Shown here piece by piece: positions 46,011-54,855 of a stretch of 64,000 nt of DNA; position 1 is the stretch's first letter, and each line of letters opens with the position of its first letter. The stretch covers positions 558,001 to 622,000 of the forward strand of contig NZ_JACBGH010000001.1 in the NCBI RefSeq assembly GCF_013391695.1, read 5' to 3'. The translations under genes were made by a program, and so were the position numbers. The notes beneath the pieces were generated by a model. That model had not been told where the DNA came from. It worked only from the letters and a program-made list of their open reading frames with translations, and ran no database searches. The stretch comes from Thiomicrorhabdus cannonii (GTDB lineage Bacteria > Pseudomonadota > Gammaproteobacteria > Thiomicrospirales > Thiomicrospiraceae).

Positions 46011-46263
46011 AATTTATCCCGCCTTAAGCAAAACGCCCAAATATGAACCTAGCGCATAAGGCTTCTAATATAGAGAGAAATGTATAGAGAAAAGAGGTTA
46101 TCCTTTTTCTACTTTCTACTCATTGATCGAAAAGAATTCGTAAAGATTGATTAATAAACTGTGAATGCGAACTAAACAGAATAGCAAATAAACGCTTGCC
46201 TACTTGCAATCCAGCATGATTAGCCGTCCCATCCAATCTTCCAAAGGAAGATCTTGGAACGAT

Positions 46264-46914
46264 TTATCCATTTGCCAACTTTCTTTTAAAATACTGCAGT
46301 AAATAACTCAATTGATTCAATTCACTCGGTGTCTCCACCAACTGTTTTAGTCGCTGAATTTCACTTGTGAATCTAATGATAGCTTCCCGGTCTGCTTGGT
46401 TAGGAATTATGCTTTGCACCCATCCAACAATAACCAATCGCTCACCGCTGATGACTGGGTTAACCTGATGCAAAACACCGGTTGGATAAACTACCATCTG
46501 CCCTTTTTTTAAGCGAACTTTGGTCTTATATTCACCATAGTCAAATTCGAGTTCTCCACCCTCATAGTCATCTGTTAAAGCCAGAGTGAAACTCATATCC
46601 GTTCGTTTTCGGTTCATGATAGCCATATCGACATGCCAACCGTAATAGCCCCCCTGCTTATAACTCGCGACACGAGGACTCACAATCTCTTTAGCAAAAG
46701 TGTAACCGGCAAGGGCGTCATGTCCCATAAATAACTTACGAATGTCATTAAAAAGCGGCTGTGCTTGTGGATTGGTCTCCAATATTTGGAAGTTCTCCTT
46801 TATTTCTCTGGCACTGCCGCGTGCGGTCGCCTTACCATCCTCAAACTGCAAACCGTTAATAAACTCACGGAGTTGCTCAACTTGCCGTGCATTCAACACA
46901 TTAAATACTTTCAC
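46264..46914 (-). CDS. PKHD-type 2-oxoglutarate/Fe(II) dioxygenase
   Basis: Probable hydroxylase of the prolyl-4-hydroxylase-like fold. The iron ligands are visible in GWHVDMA (HxD) and LHQVNPVISGERLVIVGW (distal His, and Arg for 2-oxoglutarate). This is the PiuC/YbiX family, often linked to iron uptake, but no TonB receptor is near. The start GTG 46914 is preferred: GGGAGC lies before it and the product begins KVFNVLNARQVEQL as in the family; the frame is open to 46944. 216 residues. It follows the RTX gene after a terminator, so probably has its own promoter. Confidence 0.85.
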   Translation of the reverse strand: MKVFNVLNARQVEQLREFINGLQFEDGKATARGSAREIKENFQILETNPQAQPLFNDIRKLFMGHDALAGYTFAKEIVSPRVASYKQGGYYGWHVDMAIMNRKRTDMSFTLALTDDYEGGELEFDYGEYKTKVRLKKGQMVVYPTGVLHQVNPVISGERLVIVGWVQSIIPNQADREAIIRFTSEIQRLKQLVETPSELNQLSYLLQYFKRKLANG

Positions 46915-46965
46915 ACAAAAGCTCCCTTTGTTTTTCAGAAACACACTTTAACAAAATGTGCTTAT

Positions 46966-46997
46966 AAAAAACCCCTCAGGACGAACCTTGAGGGGTT
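46966..46997 (-). terminator. Terminator of the RTX surface protein gene
   Basis: ACCCCTCA (46971-46978) pairs with TGAGGGGT (46989-46996), with additional A-T pairs, and six T follow on the minus strand. It lies about 80 bp after the RTX stop codon, behind three small hairpins. Confidence 0.85.
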
Positions 46998-47008
46998 TGG
47001 GTTTGACT

Positions 47009-47069
47009 TTGACCTAAGTCAAGCCTAGCGAACTAGGCTATCTTAAGACATCTTAGACAAGTCTAAGAT
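47009..47069 (-). other. Three consecutive small hairpins in the RTX 3' untranslated region
   Basis: Perfect inverted repeats follow one another: 47050-47069 (ATCTTAGAC / GTCTAAGAT, 2-nt loop), 47023-47038 (GCCTAG / CTAGGC, loop TTCG on the mRNA strand) and 47009-47022 (TTGAC / GTCAA). They sit between the stop codon and the terminator and may protect a highly expressed mRNA from 3' exonucleases. Confidence 0.6.
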
Positions 47070-47076
47070 AAAGCTA

Positions 47077-50000
47077 TTATGCAAATACGAAGTTTGCACC
47101 AGCATCATCCAGATCTGTCACACCCGTTAGCTTGATTGCCATATCAGCATCATCAAGTGTACCTGACGCATCGATATCAACGTACAGAATACTGGTTGTG
47201 TTATCAAGAACCACATTGGTATTACCGATGGTCAAGCTTGTCAATACAGCACCGTAACCTTCTGCTTCACCTACGTATACAGGTGTTGTCATATCACCAG
47301 CAAGCAGACTTAGGTCAATAATATCGCTTGCACCAAAGTTAGTGATGATATCCATTGTAACACCTTGTGACTCAGTCACCGCAGTGAATACATAGGTATC
47401 CACACCAGCACCACCGGTCATAGTATCGATGCCTTCGCCACCTGTGATAGTGTTAGCACCGTCACCTGCAACGATTGTGTCATTACCAGCACCACCAGTA
47501 ATGTCATCATCACCAGCACCAGTAGTGATTGAGTCATTACCAGCACCACCGTCTACCGTGTTATCACCAGAACCTGCGTTGATTGTATCGGCTAAGTCAC
47601 CACCAGTAATGTCATCATCACCAGCACCTGAGGTGATGTTGAATGAACCGTCCTGTTCAGCTGAACCATCAAATGTGAAGTCATTACCAACAACCAATGA
47701 TGACGCGTTAACTGTCAAAGTTGCAGAAGCCGCAAGCATTTCATCAGAAGTGGTTACAGAAACTGATTCAGCAGCAGTAGCGTCTTCATCTGTTACCAGA
47801 ATCGTTTCAAAACCAGAAACGTTAGCACCGAATACTGCCGCACCAGCGTCAGTCCAAACATTGATCACATCATTTGAACCCGTACCGCCTGCTAGGGCAT
47901 CAGCAGCTGTGAACATAGCCGCTTCGCCTTGTACTGTTAATGTAAAGGCACTTGCAGAACCATCAACATCGACATCACCAGCTGCACCCAGCTCAACAGT
48001 TAGGTCACGCAGGTAACCTTCACCTACTGTAATCACATCGTCACCACCGCCACTTAGGATAATCTTATCCAGGCCAGCGTCGTTAGCAATCGCATTCAAT
48101 TCGATATCGTCAACACCAGCAGCAGCTAGATCAAGTACTTCAACATTCGACCACTTGTAGAAGAATGCATCGTTACCCACAACTTCAGTTGCATTAGCAA
48201 CTACCGTATCCGTACCGTCACCACCGTCAATGGTATCTGCAGAAGTTAATTGTGCACCATCAAAACGAATGATGTCGTCACCAGCGCCACCAGAGATGGT
48301 TTCGATACCCGCACCAGCCGTGATGTCATCGTTACCGTCACCACCGTCTAGCGTATCGTTACCAGCACCACCGTCGATGATGTCATCACCGGCTTCACCG
48401 TAGATGAAGTCAGCCATATCTGAACCTGTGATGGTATCAGCACCAGCACCACCCATAGCAGTCAAAGCAGACGCCGTATCATTTTGAACGATAGTGTCGT
48501 CATCAGAACCACCTGTTACAGAAATTGCTGCCGCAACATCAGTCAAAGTGATATCTAGAGAATGCGTCATACCAGAAGCATCAACCGTTGCCAAGTTAAC
48601 GGCATCGACTGAAGCAACAGTGAAGTTGATGTCACCAGAAATATTTAATGTCGTTAGATCGTCAGAAACATCGGCTTCACCGTCAGAAGTCAAAGTTGTA
48701 ACAGTGATGATGTCATCATTGTCATCCAAACCTTCTGTGACCAAATTCTCGTCAAGGAATGCGTCAACTAGAGAGATGTTTACCGTTTCAGACGTATCAA
48801 AGTCTAGGTCATTGATTGCATAAGTACCAGCCGCAGCTAATGCAGGCGTAGCGCCTAAAGCAAATTCAACGTTGGCGATATCCGCAGCAGAATCTTCTTG
48901 AGATACGGTAATGTTATAGCCGTCCTCAGCATCTTCATCCAGATCCATCAGCACATTTACTTCGGCAGTCATAACATTGGTCAAAGCAACATCGCTATCC
49001 ATTGACGTACCAGTAAAGTCATAAGTGTGGATGCCTGCGGCATTCGCACCTGAATCGATACCGTCCAGTGTACCTGCGTATGCAGCGCTATTGTCTTCCA
49101 ACACTTCCATGTTAGTGATGTTAGCGAATGCTGCCGTCAAACCAACACCTGCAGGTGCATCTGCCAACTCGATATCAGAAACGATAATACGGTCAGTGCC
49201 TTCACCACCGTCAATGGTGTAACCCATACCGTCATCTTCACCATCTTCTAGGTTGTTAGTCATAGCTGAAAGATTGATGGTATCGTCAGAATCCCCCATA
49301 GAAACGTCTAGAGCCGCAACTTGAGCGCCTGTCAGTGTCACAGCATCAACACCAGTTCCTGTTGTAATAGTGACATCAGCGTCTGCTGAGTCAAAATCCA
49401 TATCTACAGTGTTCGTACCGTCGCCAGCGGCGATAGTGAAAGTTTCATTGTCAGCATTATCCACATTGATGTCGTCGTTACCAGAACCCGCTGTGATATC
49501 AATTGATCCAGCACTATCTTCAGACAAGTTAATGACGTTATTACCTTCACCGGCATCGATTGTATGCGTAGTTGAACCATCTGTCGAAATGTTCAAAGTA
49601 TCGTTATTTGCCGTACCGGTTACAACAGAGTCATCACCGATTGAAGCAGTTAAGACTAATTGCGCTTCCAGCGCAGACGCATCAACTGTTTGAACAGTCG
49701 TATCAACACCTAGAGTAAGGTTGGCATCACCATCAATCACAACATCATTTAGCTCATCGCCATCAATTGTCATATCAGAGGCACGGTCAGATGAAGTAAT
49801 ATTGACATTCTCAACACCTTCAACGTTTACATCACCTTCAAAACGGTCAACCATGATATTTTGTGTTTCATCACCAGCAACTACATCATCCACGTAGTTA
49901 ACAGCCACGTCAATCGCGGTTGCGCCGTTACCCGTCAGATCCAAGTCAACCAGATTCTGTACTGTATTTAGAGTGATATCACCAGTACTGGTAGTAGAGT

Positions 50001-50823
50001 AAACCTTTTCCAGGCCAGAAACGTTAACCATACCCAACGTGACGCTGTCACCGTATGAGCGAACATCCATCTCTTCAACGTTAGACATAACAAAACCGGT
50101 TACGGCCGCATCTTCACCATCCGCAGTTACACGAAGCGTATCCGTTCCTTCACCACCGTCAATAACGTCAGACGCATGCAATGTATTCGCGGCAGTAGGC
50201 TGAACTGAATCGGTCGCCTGACCCACGATCAAATCGTTAGCAGAAGTACCTTGTACATCATCGGTCGCACTGGTAGTCAACGTGAAATCTTCACCAACTG
50301 CATCAACGCCATCGATTGTCGCTTTAGCTGTGTCAACTGATGCTGAATCTCCAGTAATGTTTTCCATCACTTGCTCTGCAAGCGCTACATCGTTCGAACC
50401 GACTTCAATAGCGAAATACTCACCCACAGCCACTTTGTTATCAAATACGGCTTTGTCAGCTTCTGATCCTGGGTTGCTCAGTGACTTGAACATCTCAACC
50501 ACAGTTTCGCCGCGTGAGTTAATGCCGTTATTCATGGCACCCGCCCAGAAAGCCAAGCCTTCGGCATCAGGCTCACGATTGAAAACGTTTTGATAGATTT
50601 TAGTGACAAACTGCTCGTTGGTCAGCGCATCAGAGTAGTTTGCGTTTACTTCGGCAATGCTTTGGTCATTGAAGATAGCGTTAGCTACGTCAGTTACTGT
50701 TGGGTTAACGCCGCTGATAATAGAGTTAGCCCAGAAATCCAAACCATCAGCATCTGGCGCGCGGTCAAACGCGGCGATGTAGACGCTGATCAGATCTGAT
50801 TGTTGTTGAGTTGTTAAAGCCAT
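47077..50823 (-). CDS. Large RTX/DUF4214 surface protein, candidate S-layer protein
   Basis: 1248-residue, very acidic protein without a single cysteine and with few lysines. N-terminus: two DUF4214 units (about 5-115; FDRAPDADGLDFW and FNREPDAEGLAFW). Middle: long Asp/Thr/Val-rich beta-strand repeats. Calcium-binding RTX nonapeptides (GGAGNDTLD type) cluster near 775-850 and 1060-1135. The C-terminus (VFTAV...IITNFGASDIIDLS...FVFA) resembles type I secretion signals, and there is no Sec signal. AGGAGA precedes the ATG; the leader, CRP-like site and terminator suggest strong regulated expression. The exporter at 38.7-43.3 kb is the obvious secretion route. S-layer identity is inferred; a large adhesin is the alternative. 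Confidence 0.85.
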   Translation of the reverse strand: MALTTQQQSDLISVYIAAFDRAPDADGLDFWANSIISGVNPTVTDVANAIFNDQSIAEVNANYSDALTNEQFVTKIYQNVFNREPDAEGLAFWAGAMNNGINSRGETVVEMFKSLSNPGSEADKAVFDNKVAVGEYFAIEVGSNDVALAEQVMENITGDSASVDTAKATIDGVDAVGEDFTLTTSATDDVQGTSANDLIVGQATDSVQPTAANTLHASDVIDGGEGTDTLRVTADGEDAAVTGFVMSNVEEMDVRSYGDSVTLGMVNVSGLEKVYSTTSTGDITLNTVQNLVDLDLTGNGATAIDVAVNYVDDVVAGDETQNIMVDRFEGDVNVEGVENVNITSSDRASDMTIDGDELNDVVIDGDANLTLGVDTTVQTVDASALEAQLVLTASIGDDSVVTGTANNDTLNISTDGSTTHTIDAGEGNNVINLSEDSAGSIDITAGSGNDDINVDNADNETFTIAAGDGTNTVDMDFDSADADVTITTGTGVDAVTLTGAQVAALDVSMGDSDDTINLSAMTNNLEDGEDDGMGYTIDGGEGTDRIIVSDIELADAPAGVGLTAAFANITNMEVLEDNSAAYAGTLDGIDSGANAAGIHTYDFTGTSMDSDVALTNVMTAEVNVLMDLDEDAEDGYNITVSQEDSAADIANVEFALGATPALAAAGTYAINDLDFDTSETVNISLVDAFLDENLVTEGLDDNDDIITVTTLTSDGEADVSDDLTTLNISGDINFTVASVDAVNLATVDASGMTHSLDITLTDVAAAISVTGGSDDDTIVQNDTASALTAMGGAGADTITGSDMADFIYGEAGDDIIDGGAGNDTLDGGDGNDDITAGAGIETISGGAGDDIIRFDGAQLTSADTIDGGDGTDTVVANATEVVGNDAFFYKWSNVEVLDLAAAGVDDIELNAIANDAGLDKIILSGGGDDVITVGEGYLRDLTVELGAAGDVDVDGSASAFTLTVQGEAAMFTAADALAGGTGSNDVINVWTDAGAAVFGANVSGFETILVTDEDATAAESVSVTTSDEMLAASATLTVNASSLVVGNDFTFDGSAEQDGSFNITSGAGDDDITGGDLADTINAGSGDNTVDGGAGNDSITTGAGDDDITGGAGNDTIVAGDGANTITGGEGIDTMTGGAGVDTYVFTAVTESQGVTMDIITNFGASDIIDLSLLAGDMTTPVYVGEAEGYGAVLTSLTIGNTNVVLDNTTSILYVDIDASGTLDDADMAIKLTGVTDLDDAGANFVFA

Positions 50824-50928
50824 TCGATAATCTCCTATTGAGTGGACTTAATTTTGAAATTGCGTCTTAGACCCTTCATTGCAATAATGATTGGTTGGCG
50901 AACGCTTGTGCGTAATTTACTTTATTAA

Positions 50929-50944
50929 TAACTTGATCAAGTTA
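50929..50944. promoter_or_regulatory. 16-bp palindrome in the RTX leader
   Basis: TAACTTGATCAAGTTA is a perfect inverted repeat about 105 bp before the RTX start codon, immediately followed by CTCG-TTGTG-CGAG. If transcription starts near 50975 it lies in the 5' leader and could be a stem or an operator. It contains FNR-like half sites (TTGAT, ATCAA) but without the usual 4-bp spacer. Confidence 0.45.
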
Positions 50945-50981
50945 CTCGTTGTGCGAGCTGATTAAAAACTACACGATGGCG

Positions 50982-50987
50982 ATTATT
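50982..50987 (-). promoter_or_regulatory. Candidate -10 element of the RTX gene
   Basis: AATAAT on the minus strand; with +1 near 50975 the CRP-like site at 51010-51025 is centred about 42 bp upstream, the class II activator position. No good -35 is present, as expected of an activator-dependent promoter. Confidence 0.4.
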
Positions 50988-51009
50988 GCACAACCTCTTT
51001 AGGTATTTC

Positions 51010-51025
51010 AGTGATATTTGTCACA
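51010..51025. promoter_or_regulatory. Near-consensus CRP binding site between the RTX and crp-like genes
   Basis: AGTGATATTTGTCACA matches TGTGA-N6-TCACA at nine of ten specified bases. It lies in the 354-bp divergent gap, 187 bp before the RTX start and 152 bp before the crp-like start. The adjacent regulator has the matching recognition helix SRETVSR. The remaining part of the gap (51026-51177) shows no clear promoter. Confidence 0.7.
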
Positions 51026-51177
51026 AAAAAGGGTCTTTTTTCTATTTAAATTAGATTTAATGCTTAAGCGATGCCGCTAATTTTAGAATTGTGCGCCGCA
51101 GTACGGTTCTTCTTTAGACATTTTCAGAATTAGCAGACAACAGAATTATCATTTTCCATACTAAAGTAGGAATTTTT

Positions 51178-51867
51178 GTGGATATACCTTACAGCCGTTT
51201 AAAAAACATTACGCTTTTTAGCGTCTTTACTCAGCCCGAGCTACAATCGCTGGCTCCTCAGATTAAGGCGTTTGAATTCCAAAAAGGCTTGACGATTATT
51301 AAGCAGAACGCTGTCGCACAAGGTATTTTTGTGATCTTTGAAGGGCGTCTAAGAATATATAGCTTTGATTTTGAAAACAAAGAAACGGCCTTTGCTTTTT
51401 TAAATAAGGGCGATTTTTTTGGCGAATTATCGGTAATTGATCAAATCCCCTCCTCAGTAAATGTGGAAACAGTGGAACCCAGTATCTTGCTGCTGATTCC
51501 AAGCCCGTTAGCCCAGCGCCTACTACAAAATCACGCGGCCTTTAATCAGATTGTTTTGCACAAACTTGCCAACACTCTCCGAAAAAGCAATGAAAAAATC
51601 CGTATGCTCAGCGCCAAAAGCATGGGGCGTGTAATCTATTTTTTGAGTGCCCAGGGCAATCCCAACTTGCATGGAGAAGTCCATGGTAAAATGCTGACTC
51701 ATGAAGAGATTGCCAACATGGTTAATTTAAGCCGTGAAACAGTATCACGCACAATCACCCAATTGCAAAAGCTTGGGCATTTACGCATTTACTACGAGGC
51801 AGAACAAAAAATGTTTTGTATTAAACCAATGGACGTCGAAGACAAACGCATTGGCCAGAAAGGTTAA
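51178..51867 (+). CDS. Crp/Fnr-family transcription regulator
   Basis: 229 residues: cyclic-nucleotide-binding-type domain (about 15-125), dimer helix, winged helix (about 150-225). The recognition helix SRETVSR (about 183-189) is like CRP (SRETVGR), predicting TGTGA-type sites. In the ligand pocket GEL is kept, but the phosphate-binding Arg-Ser of CRP is PSSVNV here, so canonical cAMP binding is doubtful. No Fnr-type N-terminal cysteines. GTG start. It heads an operon with fecR-like, cyclase and outer membrane protein genes (29 bp to the next gene). Confidence 0.85.
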   Translation: MDIPYSRLKNITLFSVFTQPELQSLAPQIKAFEFQKGLTIIKQNAVAQGIFVIFEGRLRIYSFDFENKETAFAFLNKGDFFGELSVIDQIPSSVNVETVEPSILLLIPSPLAQRLLQNHAAFNQIVLHKLANTLRKSNEKIRMLSAKSMGRVIYFLSAQGNPNLHGEVHGKMLTHEEIANMVNLSRETVSRTITQLQKLGHLRIYYEAEQKMFCIKPMDVEDKRIGQKG

Positions 51868-51896
51868 TAATGTGCTGTGTAGAGGTTAAAAAGTAG

Positions 51897-53078
51897 ATGT
51901 TTCATTATCGATTATCGTTGTTTTTGCTGTTATGGCTCACCTCCTATTCGGTAATGGCAGAAGCGGGCGTAGTGGCTTTTTCGGTAGGGGAAACCTCCGT
52001 CAAAAAAGGCCAATTGATTGAAGTGGGCCAAACCATTACGACTGGCAATAACGGCCATGTACACATTCGCTTTATCGATGGTGCAAAACTGAGTTTGCGC
52101 CCCAATACTGTGTTAACCGTGGAAACCTATCTTTATGACCCGAAAAACCCTCAAAACAACCGCGTTAAACTTTATCTGGAAAAAGGCGTAGCGCGCAGTG
52201 TTACCGGCGAAGCGGGCAAACAGAACAAAGAAGGCTTCCGGATGAACACGCCGATTTCTGCAATTGGTATTCGGGGTACCGACTACACTGTCTATACAAC
52301 CGATAAAAAAACGCGTGTTTATGTGAGCTCTGGCGGCGTTGGTGTATCCCCTTTTGACGAAAACTGCAAGCCTGAAGCCTTTGGAGTATGCAACACCCCT
52401 AAGTTGGTTGAACTGTTTGAGGGCGACTCGCACGTACTGGAAATCAGCAATCAGCACGAGCGCGCATTCCTAATCGACATCGAAAACGCCCTGCAAAATC
52501 CTGATTTGTATCTGACAGACATCCATCACAAGGCATTGTTTTTGGCGGATGCCGGAAACTTACCTACACAACCCGTCGAGAGCCGCACACCTGAGATAGG
52601 ATGGGGGCACTGGAGCAGCTACCAGCCCGTATTGGATCGTTTATTTATTTCGATGACGCCATACTTGAACAGCGATTGGCGCGTGGTGTCTATTAATCAG
52701 TTCTTTGGACTGTTTTTGCCCAATAAAGACCCAGAGCTACCCAAAACCGGTCAGTTGGCGTTCAAACTGGATCGCTATCAGGCTTTCAGTCTGGTTGACA
52801 ATCGCATTGAAACCGCGCAACTTTCTGAGCCGAGCTTTAGTGTAAATTTCACTGATCGTACCTTTAGTACAGCCTTTAAGGTAAGCTCTAACAGTCTGAG
52901 CACTCAAATCAGTGGCACGGGCACTCTTGATAACATAGGTTTTTTACGTTTCAGCGATAGTAACTCGAGGATATCCGGCGCCATTAATCGGGATCTAAGC
53001 CAAGCAGGCTTGCTATTTGAAAAAACCTTAAACGACAATCATAAGGTGCTCGGCAGCAGTGCGTGGATTCAAGAGTAA
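51897..53078 (+). CDS. FecR-domain periplasmic protein
   Basis: 393 residues with a signal peptide (about 1-22, ending VMAEA). The FecR domain (about 25-150) shows VGETSVKKGQLIEVGQTITTGNNGHVHIRFIDGAKLSLRP-type sequence (positions only; about 32-70) and ISAIGIRGTDYTVYTTD. Two cysteines near 158 and 166 could pair. The C-terminal 200 residues are not recognised. FecR domains transmit or bind surface signals; beside a CHASE2 cyclase this combination recurs in proteobacteria. Its end overlaps the cyclase start by 20 bp. Confidence 0.8.
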   Translation: MFHYRLSLFLLLWLTSYSVMAEAGVVAFSVGETSVKKGQLIEVGQTITTGNNGHVHIRFIDGAKLSLRPNTVLTVETYLYDPKNPQNNRVKLYLEKGVARSVTGEAGKQNKEGFRMNTPISAIGIRGTDYTVYTTDKKTRVYVSSGGVGVSPFDENCKPEAFGVCNTPKLVELFEGDSHVLEISNQHERAFLIDIENALQNPDLYLTDIHHKALFLADAGNLPTQPVESRTPEIGWGHWSSYQPVLDRLFISMTPYLNSDWRVVSINQFFGLFLPNKDPELPKTGQLAFKLDRYQAFSLVDNRIETAQLSEPSFSVNFTDRTFSTAFKVSSNSLSTQISGTGTLDNIGFLRFSDSNSRISGAINRDLSQAGLLFEKTLNDNHKVLGSSAWIQE

Positions 53079-54855
53079 ACTGACCTTAATTGCGCTGGCA
53101 GTACTGGCGTTTAGCTTGCCACTCCCCCCTTTGCAGCAAAGCCTGTATGACCTGAAAGTTCCGCTACGTAGTTCCACTGCACATTTTTCTGCCCCCATCG
53201 TGGTCGTAGCGATTGATGAACCAAGTTTACAGGCTTTTGGCCATTGGCCCTGGCCCAGGGAACAATTGCAACATCTGTTAAAACTTATCATGAATGACTA
53301 TCAAGCAACCGCCATTGGCTTGAATCTTATGCTGCCGGAAAACGGTTCTCTTGAGCAGGATTATGCTCTGACAACCCTTTTTGCAACCCAAGCGATAACA
53401 CCTGGCGTTGCCTTTAATCTGCATGAACCGGTATATTCAGGCTATTTGAATCGTGGAATTAAAACAGAAGATTTGAAAGATTGGCTGCAAAGCCAACTGG
53501 CTTTGCCTTATCAAGCTAAAGGTTGGATCGGTTTGTTTTATGAAATGGCCAAAATCGAACGTTTGAGCGGGCATCTGAATACTGAATTAGACAGTGATGG
53601 CAAAATTCGCCGTGTCCCTCTATTTATAAAGGCTGAAAATCAGCTGTATCCACAACTGACTTTGGCCATGCTATACGACCTTTTGGATGCACGCCATGCC
53701 TACATTGATTGGATCGAACTACTCCCCCCCCCCTCCCGACAAGCTTCTGTATTAATTCCGTATGACTTTCCTTTTGAGCAGATTCCAGTCGTCTCTGCAA
53801 AGGATATCCTTGAAGGAAGCGTTCCGCCAAATCTCTTAACTAACTCTCTGGTATTGGTGGGCGCAACAGCGGTTGGAGTAAGTGACCTGGTTTCCACACC
53901 GATTGCTAATCAACTGCCAAGTGTTTATTTACAAGCCTATTTACTAAACGCGGCTTTGAGCCAACGATGGATAACCCCTCCTGCACGGGAACGTGAGCTG
54001 ACCGCACTAGGCTTCACTCTCTGGACCTTGTTGCTGATTCTTTTGGCACACCGTTTAGGCTCGATTAGTTTGTTTGGCTTAATGGCACTGGCTTTGGGTC
54101 TGTTATGGCTTATGAATCTATGGCAGTTTGTGTTTTTAGGCGTACATTGGGATTTTAGTCCATGGTTGGTATTGTTTGCTGGCCAGATAAGTTGGTTGAT
54201 TTTTCAACGCTATCAATTTCATGCGCAACGCAGCCAGCAAATTGAGGCAATGTTTAAACCCTATGTGCCGCCTAGCGTATTGCAAAAGCTGATTGAAGGT
54301 GAGTTTGAACATTTAGAACAGGGAGAACGCCGTAAAATCACTGTAATGTTTATGGACTTGAAGGCGTTTACTCAGCTTGCCGAGCAAAGTGATCCACGTG
54401 AATTGACGCAATTTACCCGTTCCATTTTTAACGCACTGACACCGATCATTTTGGAACACCAAGGCACAATTGATAAATACATGGGCGATTCGATTATGGC
54501 GTTTTGGGGTGCCCCGCTGACGGATGAAAACCAAGCGCACAATGCGGTTTTGGCGGCCATTGCGATGTGTAATAAAATGGCCTCGCAGTTTCCTGACCTT
54601 GGCTTCGGCATTGGTATTCATACCGGTGAAGCGATTGTTGGTAATATGGGTTCCGATTTCCGTCATGCATATAGTGCATTGGGCGATACGGTGAATATTG
54701 CCGCGAGAATTGAGAGGCAAACTAGAGTTTATGGCTACTCAATTTTACTCTCGAAGGAAACGGCTATGGAATCGGGCGTACTAACCAAATGGGTAGATGA
54801 CTGCCAATTAAAAGGAAAGCAGCAATGCGTCAGTTTGTATACATTAGTTTCTTGA
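53059..54855 (+). CDS. CHASE2-domain class III adenylate cyclase
   Basis: 598-residue membrane cyclase. N-terminal helix, periplasmic CHASE2 sensor (about 25-310), three helices (about 315-385), then the catalytic domain (about 420-595). Catalytic features: metal Asp in FMDLKAF (about 430), DKYMGDSIMAFWGAP with substrate Lys and second metal Asp (about 470), LGDTVNIAARIE with Asn/Arg (about 540); the Lys and Asp-Thr set predicts ATP rather than GTP. GTG start inside the fecR-like gene. A C10 homopolymer (53724-53733) encodes LPPPS in the CHASE2 region; the frame is intact as sequenced. Confidence 0.88.
   Translation: MRGFKSKLTLIALAVLAFSLPLPPLQQSLYDLKVPLRSSTAHFSAPIVVVAIDEPSLQAFGHWPWPREQLQHLLKLIMNDYQATAIGLNLMLPENGSLEQDYALTTLFATQAITPGVAFNLHEPVYSGYLNRGIKTEDLKDWLQSQLALPYQAKGWIGLFYEMAKIERLSGHLNTELDSDGKIRRVPLFIKAENQLYPQLTLAMLYDLLDARHAYIDWIELLPPPSRQASVLIPYDFPFEQIPVVSAKDILEGSVPPNLLTNSLVLVGATAVGVSDLVSTPIANQLPSVYLQAYLLNAALSQRWITPPARERELTALGFTLWTLLLILLAHRLGSISLFGLMALALGLLWLMNLWQFVFLGVHWDFSPWLVLFAGQISWLIFQRYQFHAQRSQQIEAMFKPYVPPSVLQKLIEGEFEHLEQGERRKITVMFMDLKAFTQLAEQSDPRELTQFTRSIFNALTPIILEHQGTIDKYMGDSIMAFWGAPLTDENQAHNAVLAAIAMCNKMASQFPDLGFGIGIHTGEAIVGNMGSDFRHAYSALGDTVNIAARIERQTRVYGYSILLSKETAMESGVLTKWVDDCQLKGKQQCVSLYTLVS
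53724..53733 (+). repeat. C10 homopolymer inside the cyclase gene
   Basis: Ten consecutive C within the CHASE2 coding region (codons for LPPPS, about residues 222-225). Slippage by one base would remove the whole catalytic domain. Confidence 0.75.

Noticed and set aside
47400-48500. Short direct repeats that might look like a CRISPR array
   Set aside because: They encode GGxGxDxxx nonapeptides in frame, have no regular unique spacers, and no cas genes are present.
47429-50799. Ser/Pro/Ala-rich open frames on the plus strand across the RTX gene
   Set aside because: They are the reverse complement of Asp/Gly/Thr codon repeats; composition is explained entirely by the real gene.
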